Source: Pseudomonadota bacterium (GTDB taxonomy: Bacteria; Desulfobacterota; Anaeroferrophillalia; Anaeroferrophillales; Tharpellaceae). Taken from it: DNA of 13,368 nt. This document shows, piece by piece, positions 6,961-13,368 of this stretch. The position numbers and the translations under genes were made by a program. The notes below the pieces were generated by a model. The model saw only the letters and a program-made list of their open reading frames with translations, was not told the DNA's origin and ran no database searches. The DNA lies in the NCBI GenBank assembly GCA_030641485.1, contig DAOWHJ010000133.1:1-13368 (forward strand), in the 5' to 3' direction. The number at the start of each line of letters is the position of its first letter. The stretch's first letter is position 1.

Positions 6961-7860
6961 TTACATCAAGGGTAAGGCCTGGCCGCCATAAACAGTAACA
7001 ATCCGCATTGCCAAGATACCAGCCATATTCATCAAAGCAGCCAATATGAGCCAGAAATAACTGCGGCGCATCCCCGGAATAAAAACAATGATCATCGGAA
7101 TTACTTTACCAATCAGGTTCTCAACAATAACAAACCAGAAAGACATCTTGCCGAAGAGCATAAAATGAGCAACTTCCTGAGCTTCAAGCTTGGAGTAGAG
7201 CAGAACCGAATAGTCACAAAAGACTAAAAAGAGATCGACCACCAGCAACCAAGCTAAAATTTTTGCCAGACTATCGATCAAGTCATGATTAATAACCTTC
7301 TCTTTGGTAAAGAAACGATCACGAATGATAATCAAAAGGATCATCATTGAAATTCCCGAGACCATCGCCGAAAAGAGAAAAACAATCGGCATCAAACCGG
7401 TATTCCAATAATCACGAGCAACACCCAAGGCCAGAATCCAGCCAGTATAGCCGTGCACTGCCAGAGCCAGAGGGATTCCGATAAGCCCAAAAATTTTAGT
7501 CATTTTCATGTTCCCTTTGAACATAAAAATCCCATAAATTATCGAGTTCAGCGGATAGAGCATCAAAAGAAATGCTCCATAAGACATAGCCGACATCGGG
7601 TTAAAATAGACAAAGTGATTCCAGACCGATTTAATTGGCCAACCAACCTGCATCAAAAGGAACTGAGGTGCCAATAAAAGCAACAACACCGCTGCGACAA
7701 CCCCCATCTTACTCGCCGGCTTAAACTTCTTAAAGCCAAATCCATAAGATAGGGTTGAGATCATGAACGACCCGGCACTTAATCCCGTACAGTAGAAATA
7801 GTAAGAGATTAAAAAAGCCAGAGTTGTCTGATACTGAACGTCAAAGACTACTTTTCCCAT
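6961..7860 (-). CDS. NrfD/PsrC-type membrane quinone-interacting subunit
   Basis: A 299-residue, very hydrophobic protein with about eight predicted membrane helices (near 12-38, 52-72, 90-113, 122-147, 155-179, 197-222, 237-262 and 268-290). Family-like landmarks are FNPMSAMSYGAF (86-97) after helix 2 and AVHGYTGWILAL (134-145) in helix 4. NrfD/PsrC subunits anchor the ferredoxin subunit to the membrane and exchange electrons with menaquinone. The eight-helix length fits the PsrC/NrfD branch; QrcD and the alternative complex III subunits ActC/ActF have about ten helices, so this is a short variant. The ATG at 7858-7860 lies inside the end of the ferredoxin gene (13-base overlap), with GGAGG ten bases upstream, so translation of the two is probably coupled. 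Function as the quinone site of the complex is inferred from the family. Confidence 0.88.
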   Translation of the reverse strand: MGKVVFDVQYQTTLAFLISYYFYCTGLSAGSFMISTLSYGFGFKKFKPASKMGVVAAVLLLLLAPQFLLMQVGWPIKSVWNHFVYFNPMSAMSYGAFLLMLYPLNSIIYGIFMFKGNMKMTKIFGLIGIPLALAVHGYTGWILALGVARDYWNTGLMPIVFLFSAMVSGISMMILLIIIRDRFFTKEKVINHDLIDSLAKILAWLLVVDLFLVFCDYSVLLYSKLEAQEVAHFMLFGKMSFWFVIVENLIGKVIPMIIVFIPGMRRSYFWLILAALMNMAGILAMRIVTVYGGQALPLM

Positions 7861-8483
7861 ACCAGTTTAGCCTCCCGCTTTATCTCCATGGTCGCCGTGT
7901 CAAGACCGATATAATAGACTCTCGGTCCGGTGCCAATTTCCGGTTTTAAAGTGGATACCGGCTTGGTCGCCACCAATTTAGCAATTTCGCTCTTGGAGTC
8001 ATTAAGATCACCAAAAACCCGAGCACTACCAGGACAAGCTTCAACACAGCTCGGCTCAAGCCCTGCATCAACCCGGGTACTACATAAATCACATTTATCA
8101 ATCATCCCTTTCTGGGGATGAATGTATCTGACTTCGTAAGGGCAAGCTGACATACAGTAGCGGCAACCAACACAGAGGTGCGGATCAAGCATGACAATCC
8201 CGTCTTCCCGTTGCCATGCGGCATTAACCGGACAGACCTTAACACAGATCGGATTCTCACAATGGTTACAGAGTGTCGGCCTAAATGAGCGGACGACGTT
8301 AGGATATTTACCCTTTTCAATCTCTTTAACCCAGCTGCGCCAGATTCCCAGAGGAACATCATTCTCAATTTTGCAGGCGATTTCACAAGTGTGACAACCG
8401 ACGCAACGATCAAGATCGATTAACATTCCCCAGCGGGGCAACTTTTTGCCGCCCAGGTTCTCTTTTTTATGCGGATTGGACAT
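7848..8483 (-). CDS. Four-[4Fe-4S] ferredoxin subunit (PsrB/DmsB/QrcC-like)
   Basis: A 211-residue electron-transfer subunit with 16 cluster cysteines in the standard DmsB/PsrB order: 27/30/33/37, 72/75/80/84, 104/107/110/114 and 131/134/146/150. The opening MLIDLDRCVGCHTCEIACK is typical. It would pass electrons between the NrfD quinone site and the molybdopterin-like subunit. There is no signal peptide of its own; relatives facing the periplasm are co-exported with the Tat-signal-bearing partner, and the Tat signal on the 767-residue subunit suggests the same here. The C-terminal ~45 residues after the last cluster end in a Lys/Glu-containing tail. It starts eight bases after the heptaheme cytochrome gene and overlaps the NrfD gene by 13 bases, so co-expression with both is very likely. 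Which of the psrB, nrfC or qrcC labels applies cannot be decided from the sequence alone. Confidence 0.93.
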   Translation of the reverse strand: MSNPHKKENLGGKKLPRWGMLIDLDRCVGCHTCEIACKIENDVPLGIWRSWVKEIEKGKYPNVVRSFRPTLCNHCENPICVKVCPVNAAWQREDGIVMLDPHLCVGCRYCMSACPYEVRYIHPQKGMIDKCDLCSTRVDAGLEPSCVEACPGSARVFGDLNDSKSEIAKLVATKPVSTLKPEIGTGPRVYYIGLDTATMEIKREAKLVWEK

Positions 8484-8491
8484 AGCCTAAC

Positions 8492-9553
8492 TCACTCGCC
8501 CCCTTCTTTACGATAATATTCAGCAGAACGCCTCATGATGTAGAGAAACAGACCACAACCAACCCCGACTACGAGCAGGATGAGCAAAACACCATAGAAA
8601 TTGCGTAAGCACCAGGTTGAAAACTGTTTTTCATGATCTGGATAGAGGTGAAATGGGCCAAACCCAAACAGCTTAGCCTCACCTACTTTAGCCTTGGTAT
8701 TATGACAACGAGCACAGGGTGTCTCATTGACCTTAACCCCATGCACGGCTTCACCTTGATGACAATCGATACAGTTTCCACGATCATAATCGAAACTCAA
8801 ATCACCTTTACGGTGCGCCTCAAGCCGAAAAGTTGAAACTTTCTCAAGCAATGTATCAAGTTTGCGCTCTTTATGACAAGTGGCACAGGTCTGGGTTAAA
8901 TTGGCACGATTAACAGAAGATTTTACACTCTTTTTACCAAAAATATAGTGGCGTGTATGGCAATGGTAACAATTGGGAGTGTCCGGCTTACCTTTGAGCA
9001 GGGCTTTACCATGAGCACTCTCCAAGTAATAACTATCACCGACAATCTTCCTTTTTGGCACCCTGATCTTCTTCTTGGCCAAACGTTCACGCGCCCCTAA
9101 TGGAAAGAGACCCTTAAGTTTAGAGTGGCAGGCAAGACAATTAACCTTCTGAAAACCACTCCGACAGTGACGGGCTGCTGCTGCATCTTCATGACAGTCA
9201 ATACACTCTAACTTCTGACCATGTAAGGTCTCTTTGAAGAGATCATACACAATGTGAAGGTTAGCCACAGAACCATCAAGGCGGCCGGAGGTTAGATTCG
9301 GCTCTTTATGACATTTAATACACTCTTCATTGGTGCGTGGTTTGGACACCTCTACCGGAATCGGCAAGAGCTCACTGTCCACAGACCCGGTCGCCTGAAC
9401 CACCACCGGACCATGACTGACTGAGGCTGGAACCGAACTCGCACTGAGGAGTCCGACCAGAAGTAGCAACCCGATAAAGTTAAGTTTCCCGATAACAGAG
9501 AAACCTTGTCCAGGAGCTACCGGCTGAACATGTCTATTAATCATTCTCTTCAT
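8492..9553 (-). CDS. Heptaheme cytochrome c with N-terminal signal and C-terminal membrane anchor
   Basis: A 353-residue multiheme cytochrome. A positively charged start and a hydrophobic stretch at about 24-44 form a signal peptide or anchor. Seven CXXCH motifs begin at 78, 117, 139, 195, 223, 261 and 280, and several other histidines (for example 100, 111, 181, 202, 271) could be distal ligands. A second hydrophobic helix at about 319-340, followed by RRSAEYYRKEGG, gives a C-terminal anchor with the positive side in the cytoplasm. The heme domain therefore sits in the periplasm, held to the membrane. The start codon overlaps the upstream stop as ATGA (9550-9553) and has GGAGG eight bases upstream, pointing to tight translational coupling with the EMO-like gene. 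I do not recognise a named family; it looks like a doubly anchored NapC/NrfH- or Cbc-type quinol-linked cytochrome, and may receive electrons directly from the EMO-like protein or the quinone pool. Confidence 0.86.
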   Translation of the reverse strand: MKRMINRHVQPVAPGQGFSVIGKLNFIGLLLLVGLLSASSVPASVSHGPVVVQATGSVDSELLPIPVEVSKPRTNEECIKCHKEPNLTSGRLDGSVANLHIVYDLFKETLHGQKLECIDCHEDAAAARHCRSGFQKVNCLACHSKLKGLFPLGARERLAKKKIRVPKRKIVGDSYYLESAHGKALLKGKPDTPNCYHCHTRHYIFGKKSVKSSVNRANLTQTCATCHKERKLDTLLEKVSTFRLEAHRKGDLSFDYDRGNCIDCHQGEAVHGVKVNETPCARCHNTKAKVGEAKLFGFGPFHLYPDHEKQFSTWCLRNFYGVLLILLVVGVGCGLFLYIMRRSAEYYRKEGGE

Positions 9554-11532
9554 CCTGTAACCTCCAGGGCTTCAGCTACAATCTCAACCACGTCCATAAC
9601 CTTCACATCCATTTCACGGTCGTGGAATTTCAGACCATCCTCAAACATAACCATACAGAAAGGACAGGCCGTAACTGCAACCTCAGGTTCCTTTTCCAAG
9701 GCCTGGGCCACTCGGTTGTCATTAATTTTGGCATTCCCCAAGGTCTCTTCCATCCACATGCGACCGCCGCCAGCCCCACAACAGAACCCACGTTTATTAT
9801 TACGATCCATCTCTACGAGCTCAAGTCCCTGAACCTCCTGGAGGATTTCCCGAGGCTGAGTATAAATATCATTATAGCGGCCAAGATAACAGGAGTCATG
9901 ATAAACCGCTCTGGCTGGCAGTGGCCGTTTTAATTCAATCCGACCATCATCCAGCAACTGTTTAATCAATTCGGTATGATGGATAACATTATAGTCACCA
10001 CCAAGCTGTTTGTAGTCCTTTTTCAAAGTATTGTAACCATGAGGACACATAACGACGATGTTCTTAACCCCATAGCCGTTCATAGTTTCGATGTTCTCCA
10101 TTGCCAACGTCTGATAGAGGTACTCATTCCCCATCTTACGAGCCGAGTCACCGCAGCATTTTTCTTCCGAACCTAAAATTGAAAAGGAGACCCCGGCCGC
10201 CTGCATAACTTTGACGAGAGAGTTTGTCACTTTCTTGTAACGATCATCAAAGGAGCCAGAGCAACCAATCCAGAGGAGATAGTCAACATCGGCGTTTTCA
10301 GCCATAGTCGTGACTCCGGCAGCTTCTTTCGCCCAGTTGCCGCGATCAGCCCAACCTAACCCCCAAGGGTTACTGTTGTTCTCAAAATTCTTAAATACAG
10401 TCTGAACCTCGGCCGGAAAACTACTCTCCATCAGAACCAGGTTGCGCCTTAGGTCTACGATCTTGTCGACATGCTCGACATACATCGGACAAACCTCCAT
10501 ACAGGCGCGACAGGTAGTACATGACCAAATTTGATCATCGGTAAGATAACCACCAAACAGAGCCTTCTCCTCATCAGGAAGTCCCCAGGTAATATCTTCA
10601 CCACTCTCTTTACATTTCGCAATCTGCTTACTCTTATCGTAAAGACACTCGCGGATATCCTGAATCAGTTTTTTCGGAGTCAGGGGTTTTTCGGTTAAAT
10701 AGGCCGGGCAATTATCCTGACAGCGACCGCAGCGGATACAGGCATCTGAATCCATAAGTTGCTTCCAAGTAAATTGATGGACATGGGCAACCCCGAAGGT
10801 CTCGGAGTTTTCGATATCAAGCAGGCTAACTACGCCTTTGGGTTTGTTAGAGCGATAATAGTTGTTGAGAATACCTGAAATCACATGAAAAAGTTTGGAG
10901 TATGGCATGGTTGCGATAAGCAACAGAATGGCATAAAAATGGAGACGCCAAACCCAAACAATTACCTGGGCATCAACCTTGGGACCAAAAGGGGCGAGAA
11001 CGAATGCAATCAGTGACCCCAAAGGTGCGAACCAGGTTCCTTCAGGAGTGGTCACTGCAAGCCTTAAACCCTCAACCACAAAACCACTCACAATGATAAA
11101 AAGGAGTCCGATAAGAAGGAGACCATCAGCGTTGCCCTGTTCGTCAAGACGATCTGGACTAAGTGCGTAACGGCGGTAGATTGCCATCAACAAACCGACC
11201 AGGGCCAAGCCCCCGACCAGGTCTAAAATGAGCGAAATTCCCCCGGCTGCGGCTGGAGTCAGGGTGGCAACGTGAAGCTGGGCGAAGACCACAAAAATGA
11301 ATGGGATGAAGAAGCCGAAAAAAAGAAATACGTGCATGTAACCAGGGACTGCTTCTTCGAGTATCCGGTCATGACCGACGACCGACGCAAACATCGACGC
11401 AAAACGCTTACCCGCATTTCCATCCCGAACTTCAGGCTCTCCCACCCGCCAGCGGGCAATCTTTCTGGCACTGCCAACAAGCAAAAGCACTAAACTTAAG
11501 CCGATGATCAAGACATCAAAAGAATTCAGCAT
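9550..11532 (-). CDS. Membrane (Fe-S)/cytochrome b oxidoreductase, EMO-like (EtfAB:menaquinone oxidoreductase)
   Basis: A 660-residue fusion. The N-terminal ~225 residues hold five or six membrane helices with NarI-like candidate heme b histidines: His54/His67 and His198/His216, the latter pair spaced 18 apart as in NarI. Two ferredoxin-type motifs follow (Cys265/268/271/275 and 338/341/344/348). Next come two HdrB/HdrD-type CCG domains: one with Cys424, Cys459-Cys460 and Cys496, the other with Cys548, Cys584-Cys585, Cys623 and Cys626. This layout matches the membrane oxidoreductases that pass electrons from ETF to menaquinone during fatty-acid and aromatic degradation in syntrophs and Geobacter relatives. 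DsrK/HmcF/TmcB-type proteins have related CCG parts but are not fused to a NarI-like domain in this way. ETF itself is not in the window. This is the first gene of the operon; the ATG at 11530-11532 is preceded by purine-rich GAGGGAAGAAAGG. EMO is the best guess, with beta-oxidation genes close by as support. Confidence 0.82.
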   Translation of the reverse strand: MLNSFDVLIIGLSLVLLLVGSARKIARWRVGEPEVRDGNAGKRFASMFASVVGHDRILEEAVPGYMHVFLFFGFFIPFIFVVFAQLHVATLTPAAAGGISLILDLVGGLALVGLLMAIYRRYALSPDRLDEQGNADGLLLIGLLFIIVSGFVVEGLRLAVTTPEGTWFAPLGSLIAFVLAPFGPKVDAQVIVWVWRLHFYAILLLIATMPYSKLFHVISGILNNYYRSNKPKGVVSLLDIENSETFGVAHVHQFTWKQLMDSDACIRCGRCQDNCPAYLTEKPLTPKKLIQDIRECLYDKSKQIAKCKESGEDITWGLPDEEKALFGGYLTDDQIWSCTTCRACMEVCPMYVEHVDKIVDLRRNLVLMESSFPAEVQTVFKNFENNSNPWGLGWADRGNWAKEAAGVTTMAENADVDYLLWIGCSGSFDDRYKKVTNSLVKVMQAAGVSFSILGSEEKCCGDSARKMGNEYLYQTLAMENIETMNGYGVKNIVVMCPHGYNTLKKDYKQLGGDYNVIHHTELIKQLLDDGRIELKRPLPARAVYHDSCYLGRYNDIYTQPREILQEVQGLELVEMDRNNKRGFCCGAGGGRMWMEETLGNAKINDNRVAQALEKEPEVAVTACPFCMVMFEDGLKFHDREMDVKVMDVVEIVAEALEVTG

Positions 11533-11589
11533 AACCTTTCTTCCCTCTATTCCAGGTAAAACTTATAAGGCTCGGTTAACACAACACAT

Positions 11590-11603
11590 AAGGCCGAAGC
11601 CCT
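11590..11603 (-). other. UUCG-tetraloop hairpin in the operon leader
   Basis: On the minus strand AGGGC-TTCG-GCCTT forms a five-pair stem (one G-U) capped by a C(UUCG)G tetraloop, an unusually stable small RNA hairpin. It lies about 60 bases before the start codon of the EMO-like gene, downstream of the candidate promoter, with no T-run after it. A role in mRNA stability or translation is only a guess. Confidence 0.35.
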
Positions 11604-11623
11604 TTTCCACCCACAAAACGTAT

Positions 11624-11664
11624 AAAATATAATCTCGCAACTGCTATAACTCGATATAAATCAA
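11624..11664 (-). promoter_or_regulatory. Candidate FNR-type activated promoter of the electron-transfer operon
   Basis: On the minus strand TTGATTTATATCGA (11651-11664) matches the FNR half-sites TTGAT-N4-ATCAA at nine of ten positions. A -10-like hexamer follows: TATATT (11626-11631) or TATTTT (11624-11629). The box centre lies about 31 to 34 bases from the downstream end of that hexamer, close to the spacing of class II FNR/CRP-dependent promoters (box at -41.5). This would give an untranslated leader of roughly 85 bases and anaerobic induction of the operon. Seen: the motif and spacing; inferred: the regulator. Confidence 0.42.
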
Positions 11665-11723
11665 GCGCTCATGCGGGGCACACCCACAAATTTCGTGATT
11701 CTTACTCAGGACGTTACCTTGCT

Positions 11724-11746
11724 AAAAAAACAGGATAACAACCTGT
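11724..11746 (-). other. Weak terminator/attenuator-like hairpin
   Basis: On the minus strand ACAGG, a seven-base loop and CCTGT form a five-pair stem followed by a run of seven T. The stem is short for an efficient terminator. It lies between a TTGACA-containing upstream promoter candidate and the FNR-like box, so it could dampen read-through from the upstream side. Confidence 0.25.
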
Positions 11747-11780
11747 GAGACACTAATCACTCAAGTTTAAGCGCGGAGCT

Positions 11781-11809
11781 TGTTAACATAAGCACGAGAC
11801 CTTTGTCAA
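11781..11809 (-). promoter_or_regulatory. Weak upstream promoter candidate
   Basis: A perfect TTGACA (11804-11809, minus strand) is followed after 17 bases by TTAACA (11781-11786), a poor -10. It lies just downstream of the chemoreceptor gene's terminator and about 250 bases before the EMO-like start codon. The -35 is convincing only as a hexamer; overall support is low. Confidence 0.22.
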
Positions 11810-11832
11810 GAGCCAATTGCATACTTCATACC

Positions 11833-11861
11833 AAAAAAGAGCGGACCCTATGGGCCCGCTC
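11833..11861 (-). terminator. Rho-independent terminator of the chemoreceptor gene
   Basis: On the minus strand GAGCGGGCCC-ATA-GGGTCCGCTC pairs over ten positions (one G-U), followed directly by TTTTTT. The G-U is an A-C mismatch on the plus strand, so the structure is better on the minus strand, and the T-run is also on that side. It lies 139 bases after the chemoreceptor stop codon. Confidence 0.9.
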
Positions 11862-12000
11862 TCAAGATAGAATATTCTTCTGTTTCTAATGTGTTATCTG
11901 ACAATCAGCCAGCCTACTGGCAAGTTAGCCAGCAGATCTATTTAGGTCATTTTCACCCGCAAGGAGCTTAAGTTTTACCGGTCTCAATGATGCAACTCAC

Positions 12001-13368
12001 TTAGTAGACGCCCTTACCATTAAAGAACGGTCCATATTTACGGTCAACCCCTTTAATGTGACCAATGAGCCAGTCTTTCAAGAACTCTAAAAGCTCAAGT
12101 GAGACTGTAGATTTACCAGCCTTAAACTGTTTTTGAAAGTCAACGACCTTAGCAACTAAATCACGATGAATTACTGCATGGCTGTCATAATCTGGAAATT
12201 GATGCTCAAGCATCAATTTCTCCTCATCGGCAAAATGATTGACCGTATATTGAACCAACTCATCCAGCATGTTAACTACCAGGTCATTACCATGCCCGAG
12301 TTTCATTTCTTTATAGAACTGATTAACAAGTTCAACCAAACGCTTGTGCTGATTATCAAATTCAGCTACACCATTAACAAAACTGTCGCTCCAGGGCATC
12401 AAATCACCAACCTCAGTACCCGATTTAGCCGAGATGTTCGTCGATGTCAGAGATGAAGCGGAGTCCTTATCGAGCTTAAAACGCAACACGATCTCACGCA
12501 AACGCTCACTTAAGGCACCCAAGTCTCTGGCGTTGCCGTTAACCTGAGAGCTACTCTCAGTCAGGTCATCAGCCATCAGGCTAACCTCAGAAATATCGGA
12601 TGAGATTTCACCTGCAACCGTTGAACTCTGGGCTATATTCTCATTAATCTCAGCAATCCCCTGCGAAGCCTGGGCGACATTACCAGCAATTTCCCGAGTC
12701 GTTGCCGACTGCTCTTCGATGGCAGCAGCAACTGTGGTCACAAGCTCACTAACTTCCTCAATAACTTTGGTTACTTCACGAATTTCAGCAACCGTATCCT
12801 CGGTTGCCCCTTGGATATCTCCAATAATACTACTAATATCCTGAGTCGCCTCAGCCGTCTGACGCGCAAGCTCTTTGATTTCATTAGCAACCACAGCAAA
12901 ACCCTTACCGGCCTCGCCAGCTCGCGCCGCCTCAATTGTTGCATTCAAGGCTAAAAGATTAGTCTGCTCCGAGATCTCGCTAATAACCGAAGTTACCTTG
13001 CCGACTTCTTCAGCTGAGCGACCGAGTTCGTCAATTTTCACCGAAGCCTGACGCGCCCGATCCACAGCCGCCTGAGTTATTAAACGGGTTTTTTCGGTAT
13101 GTTGGGCAATTTCACCAACCGTCGAAGTCATCTCCTCAGCCGCAGCAGCCACCATGTTAACATTTTCGGCAGTGGTCTCAGAGGCACTCGAGACCGAACC
13201 CATATTAACGCTCATCTCCTCAGCTGCAGCGGCTACGGTATTACTCTTGGCCGAGGCATTACCAGAGGCATCCTTAAGGGTTTCAGAGATCGCACCAAGC
13301 TCAGTCGATGACAGGGCTAAAGATTCAACCCCATTGTAAATATCACCAGCAATTACGACTAAACCATC
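12001..13368 (-). CDS. Methyl-accepting chemotaxis protein with C-terminal bacteriohemerythrin domain (5' partial)
   Basis: The reading frame is open to the window edge, so 455 C-terminal residues are visible and the sensory N-terminus is missing. The ATG at 13213-13215 is internal: the codons before it continue the coiled coil, and AAAAEEM occurs on both sides. The cytoplasmic signalling hairpin carries the conserved tip EISEQTNLLALNATIEAARA (visible residues about 131-150), which contacts CheA/CheW. A linker leads to a hemerythrin domain at about 324-451. All seven di-iron ligands are present: His341 (DNQHK), His378 and Glu382 (HFADEE), His397 and His401 (SHAVIH), and His437 and Asp442 (GHIKGVD). 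Chemoreceptors of this type, such as DcrH of Desulfovibrio, bind O2 at the di-iron site and are thought to steer anaerobes away from oxygen. The gene is monocistronic at its 3' end. Confidence 0.93.
   Translation of the reverse strand, partial: DGLVVIAGDIYNGVESLALSSTELGAISETLKDASGNASAKSNTVAAAAEEMSVNMGSVSSASETTAENVNMVAAAAEEMTSTVGEIAQHTEKTRLITQAAVDRARQASVKIDELGRSAEEVGKVTSVISEISEQTNLLALNATIEAARAGEAGKGFAVVANEIKELARQTAEATQDISSIIGDIQGATEDTVAEIREVTKVIEEVSELVTTVAAAIEEQSATTREIAGNVAQASQGIAEINENIAQSSTVAGEISSDISEVSLMADDLTESSSQVNGNARDLGALSERLREIVLRFKLDKDSASSLTSTNISAKSGTEVGDLMPWSDSFVNGVAEFDNQHKRLVELVNQFYKEMKLGHGNDLVVNMLDELVQYTVNHFADEEKLMLEHQFPDYDSHAVIHRDLVAKVVDFQKQFKAGKSTVSLELLEFLKDWLIGHIKGVDRKYGPFFNGKGVY

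Larger units (their letters stand above)
11533..12000. other. Intergenic region between the chemoreceptor gene and the electron-transfer operon
   Basis: These 468 bases hold no convincing gene on either strand. They contain the 3' end and terminator of the chemoreceptor transcript (11833-12000) and the regulatory leader of the electron-transfer operon (11533-11832), with the candidate promoters and hairpins listed separately. Around 11907-11934 the heptamer AGCCAGC occurs twice, and GCCAG-CCTA-CTGGC can form a small stem in the chemoreceptor 3' untranslated region; I assign it no function. Confidence 0.6.

Noticed and set aside
4631..8483. Annotation as polysulfide or thiosulfate reductase
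   Set aside because: The overall subunit plan fits, but the large subunit lacks an obvious Mo-ligating Cys and a hexaheme cytochrome is attached, which fits Qrc-like complexes better.
9550..11532. DsrMK-, Hmc- or Tmc-type complex subunit
   Set aside because: Those CCG-domain proteins usually have a separate membrane cytochrome b partner, whereas here a NarI-like domain is fused at the N-terminus as in EMO.
11533..12000. Possible riboswitch or small RNA gene
   Set aside because: I found only short hairpins and no arrangement resembling a known riboswitch; structure alone is not enough.
12001..13215. Chemoreceptor gene starting at the ATG at 13213-13215
   Set aside because: The frame stays open for 51 more codons to the window edge, and these encode chemoreceptor coiled-coil sequence, so this ATG is internal.
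1..13368. tRNA, rRNA, CRISPR arrays, insertion sequences or attachment sites
   Set aside because: No repeated spacer structure, transposase-like protein, terminal inverted repeats or tRNA-like cloverleaf was seen.

Overview
The window looks like a chromosomal segment from an anaerobic, cytochrome-rich bacterium, most likely of the Desulfuromonadales/Desulfobacterota (former Deltaproteobacteria) type. The grounds are multiheme c-type cytochromes, a heterodisulfide-reductase-like membrane oxidoreductase, an NrfD/CISM-type complex, a hemerythrin-tailed chemoreceptor and a beta-oxidation cluster. Base composition looks moderate. The lineage is an inference from gene content only. All recognised genes are on the minus strand, so transcription runs from high to low coordinates.

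Right end (12001-13368): the C-terminal part of a methyl-accepting chemotaxis protein fused to a bacteriohemerythrin domain. It continues beyond the window and is closed by an intrinsic terminator at 11833-11861. The 468-base gap 11533-12000 holds that terminator and the leader of the next operon, with an FNR-like box, a possible -10 and two small hairpins.

Centre (3973-11532): a tight six-gene operon. In transcription order it encodes a fused cytochrome b/CCG-domain iron-sulfur oxidoreductase resembling EtfAB:menaquinone oxidoreductase (EMO), a seven-heme cytochrome c anchored at both ends, a four-cluster ferredoxin subunit, an eight-helix NrfD-type membrane subunit, a Tat-exported molybdopterin-oxidoreductase-like subunit and a membrane-anchored six-heme cytochrome c. 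The last four resemble the Qrc (quinone reductase) complex. The operon ends in a strong intrinsic terminator at 3932-3963.

Left end (1-3881): a second operon encoding a CaiB/AMACR-type CoA-transferase or racemase, two thiolases (one with an unusual insertion of about 33 residues) and the start of a 3-hydroxyacyl-CoA dehydrogenase that runs off the window. Its promoter region contains a 16-bp near-palindrome over a candidate -35.

Working model (inference): beta-oxidation enzymes of the left operon supply acyl-CoA dehydrogenase electrons through ETF (not in the window) to the EMO-like protein and the menaquinone pool. The Qrc-like module and the 13 c-type hemes then connect that pool to the periplasm or an extracellular acceptor, or work in the opposite direction. 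The side-by-side placement of an EMO-like gene, an extra heptaheme cytochrome and a Qrc-like module is the most interesting feature of the window.
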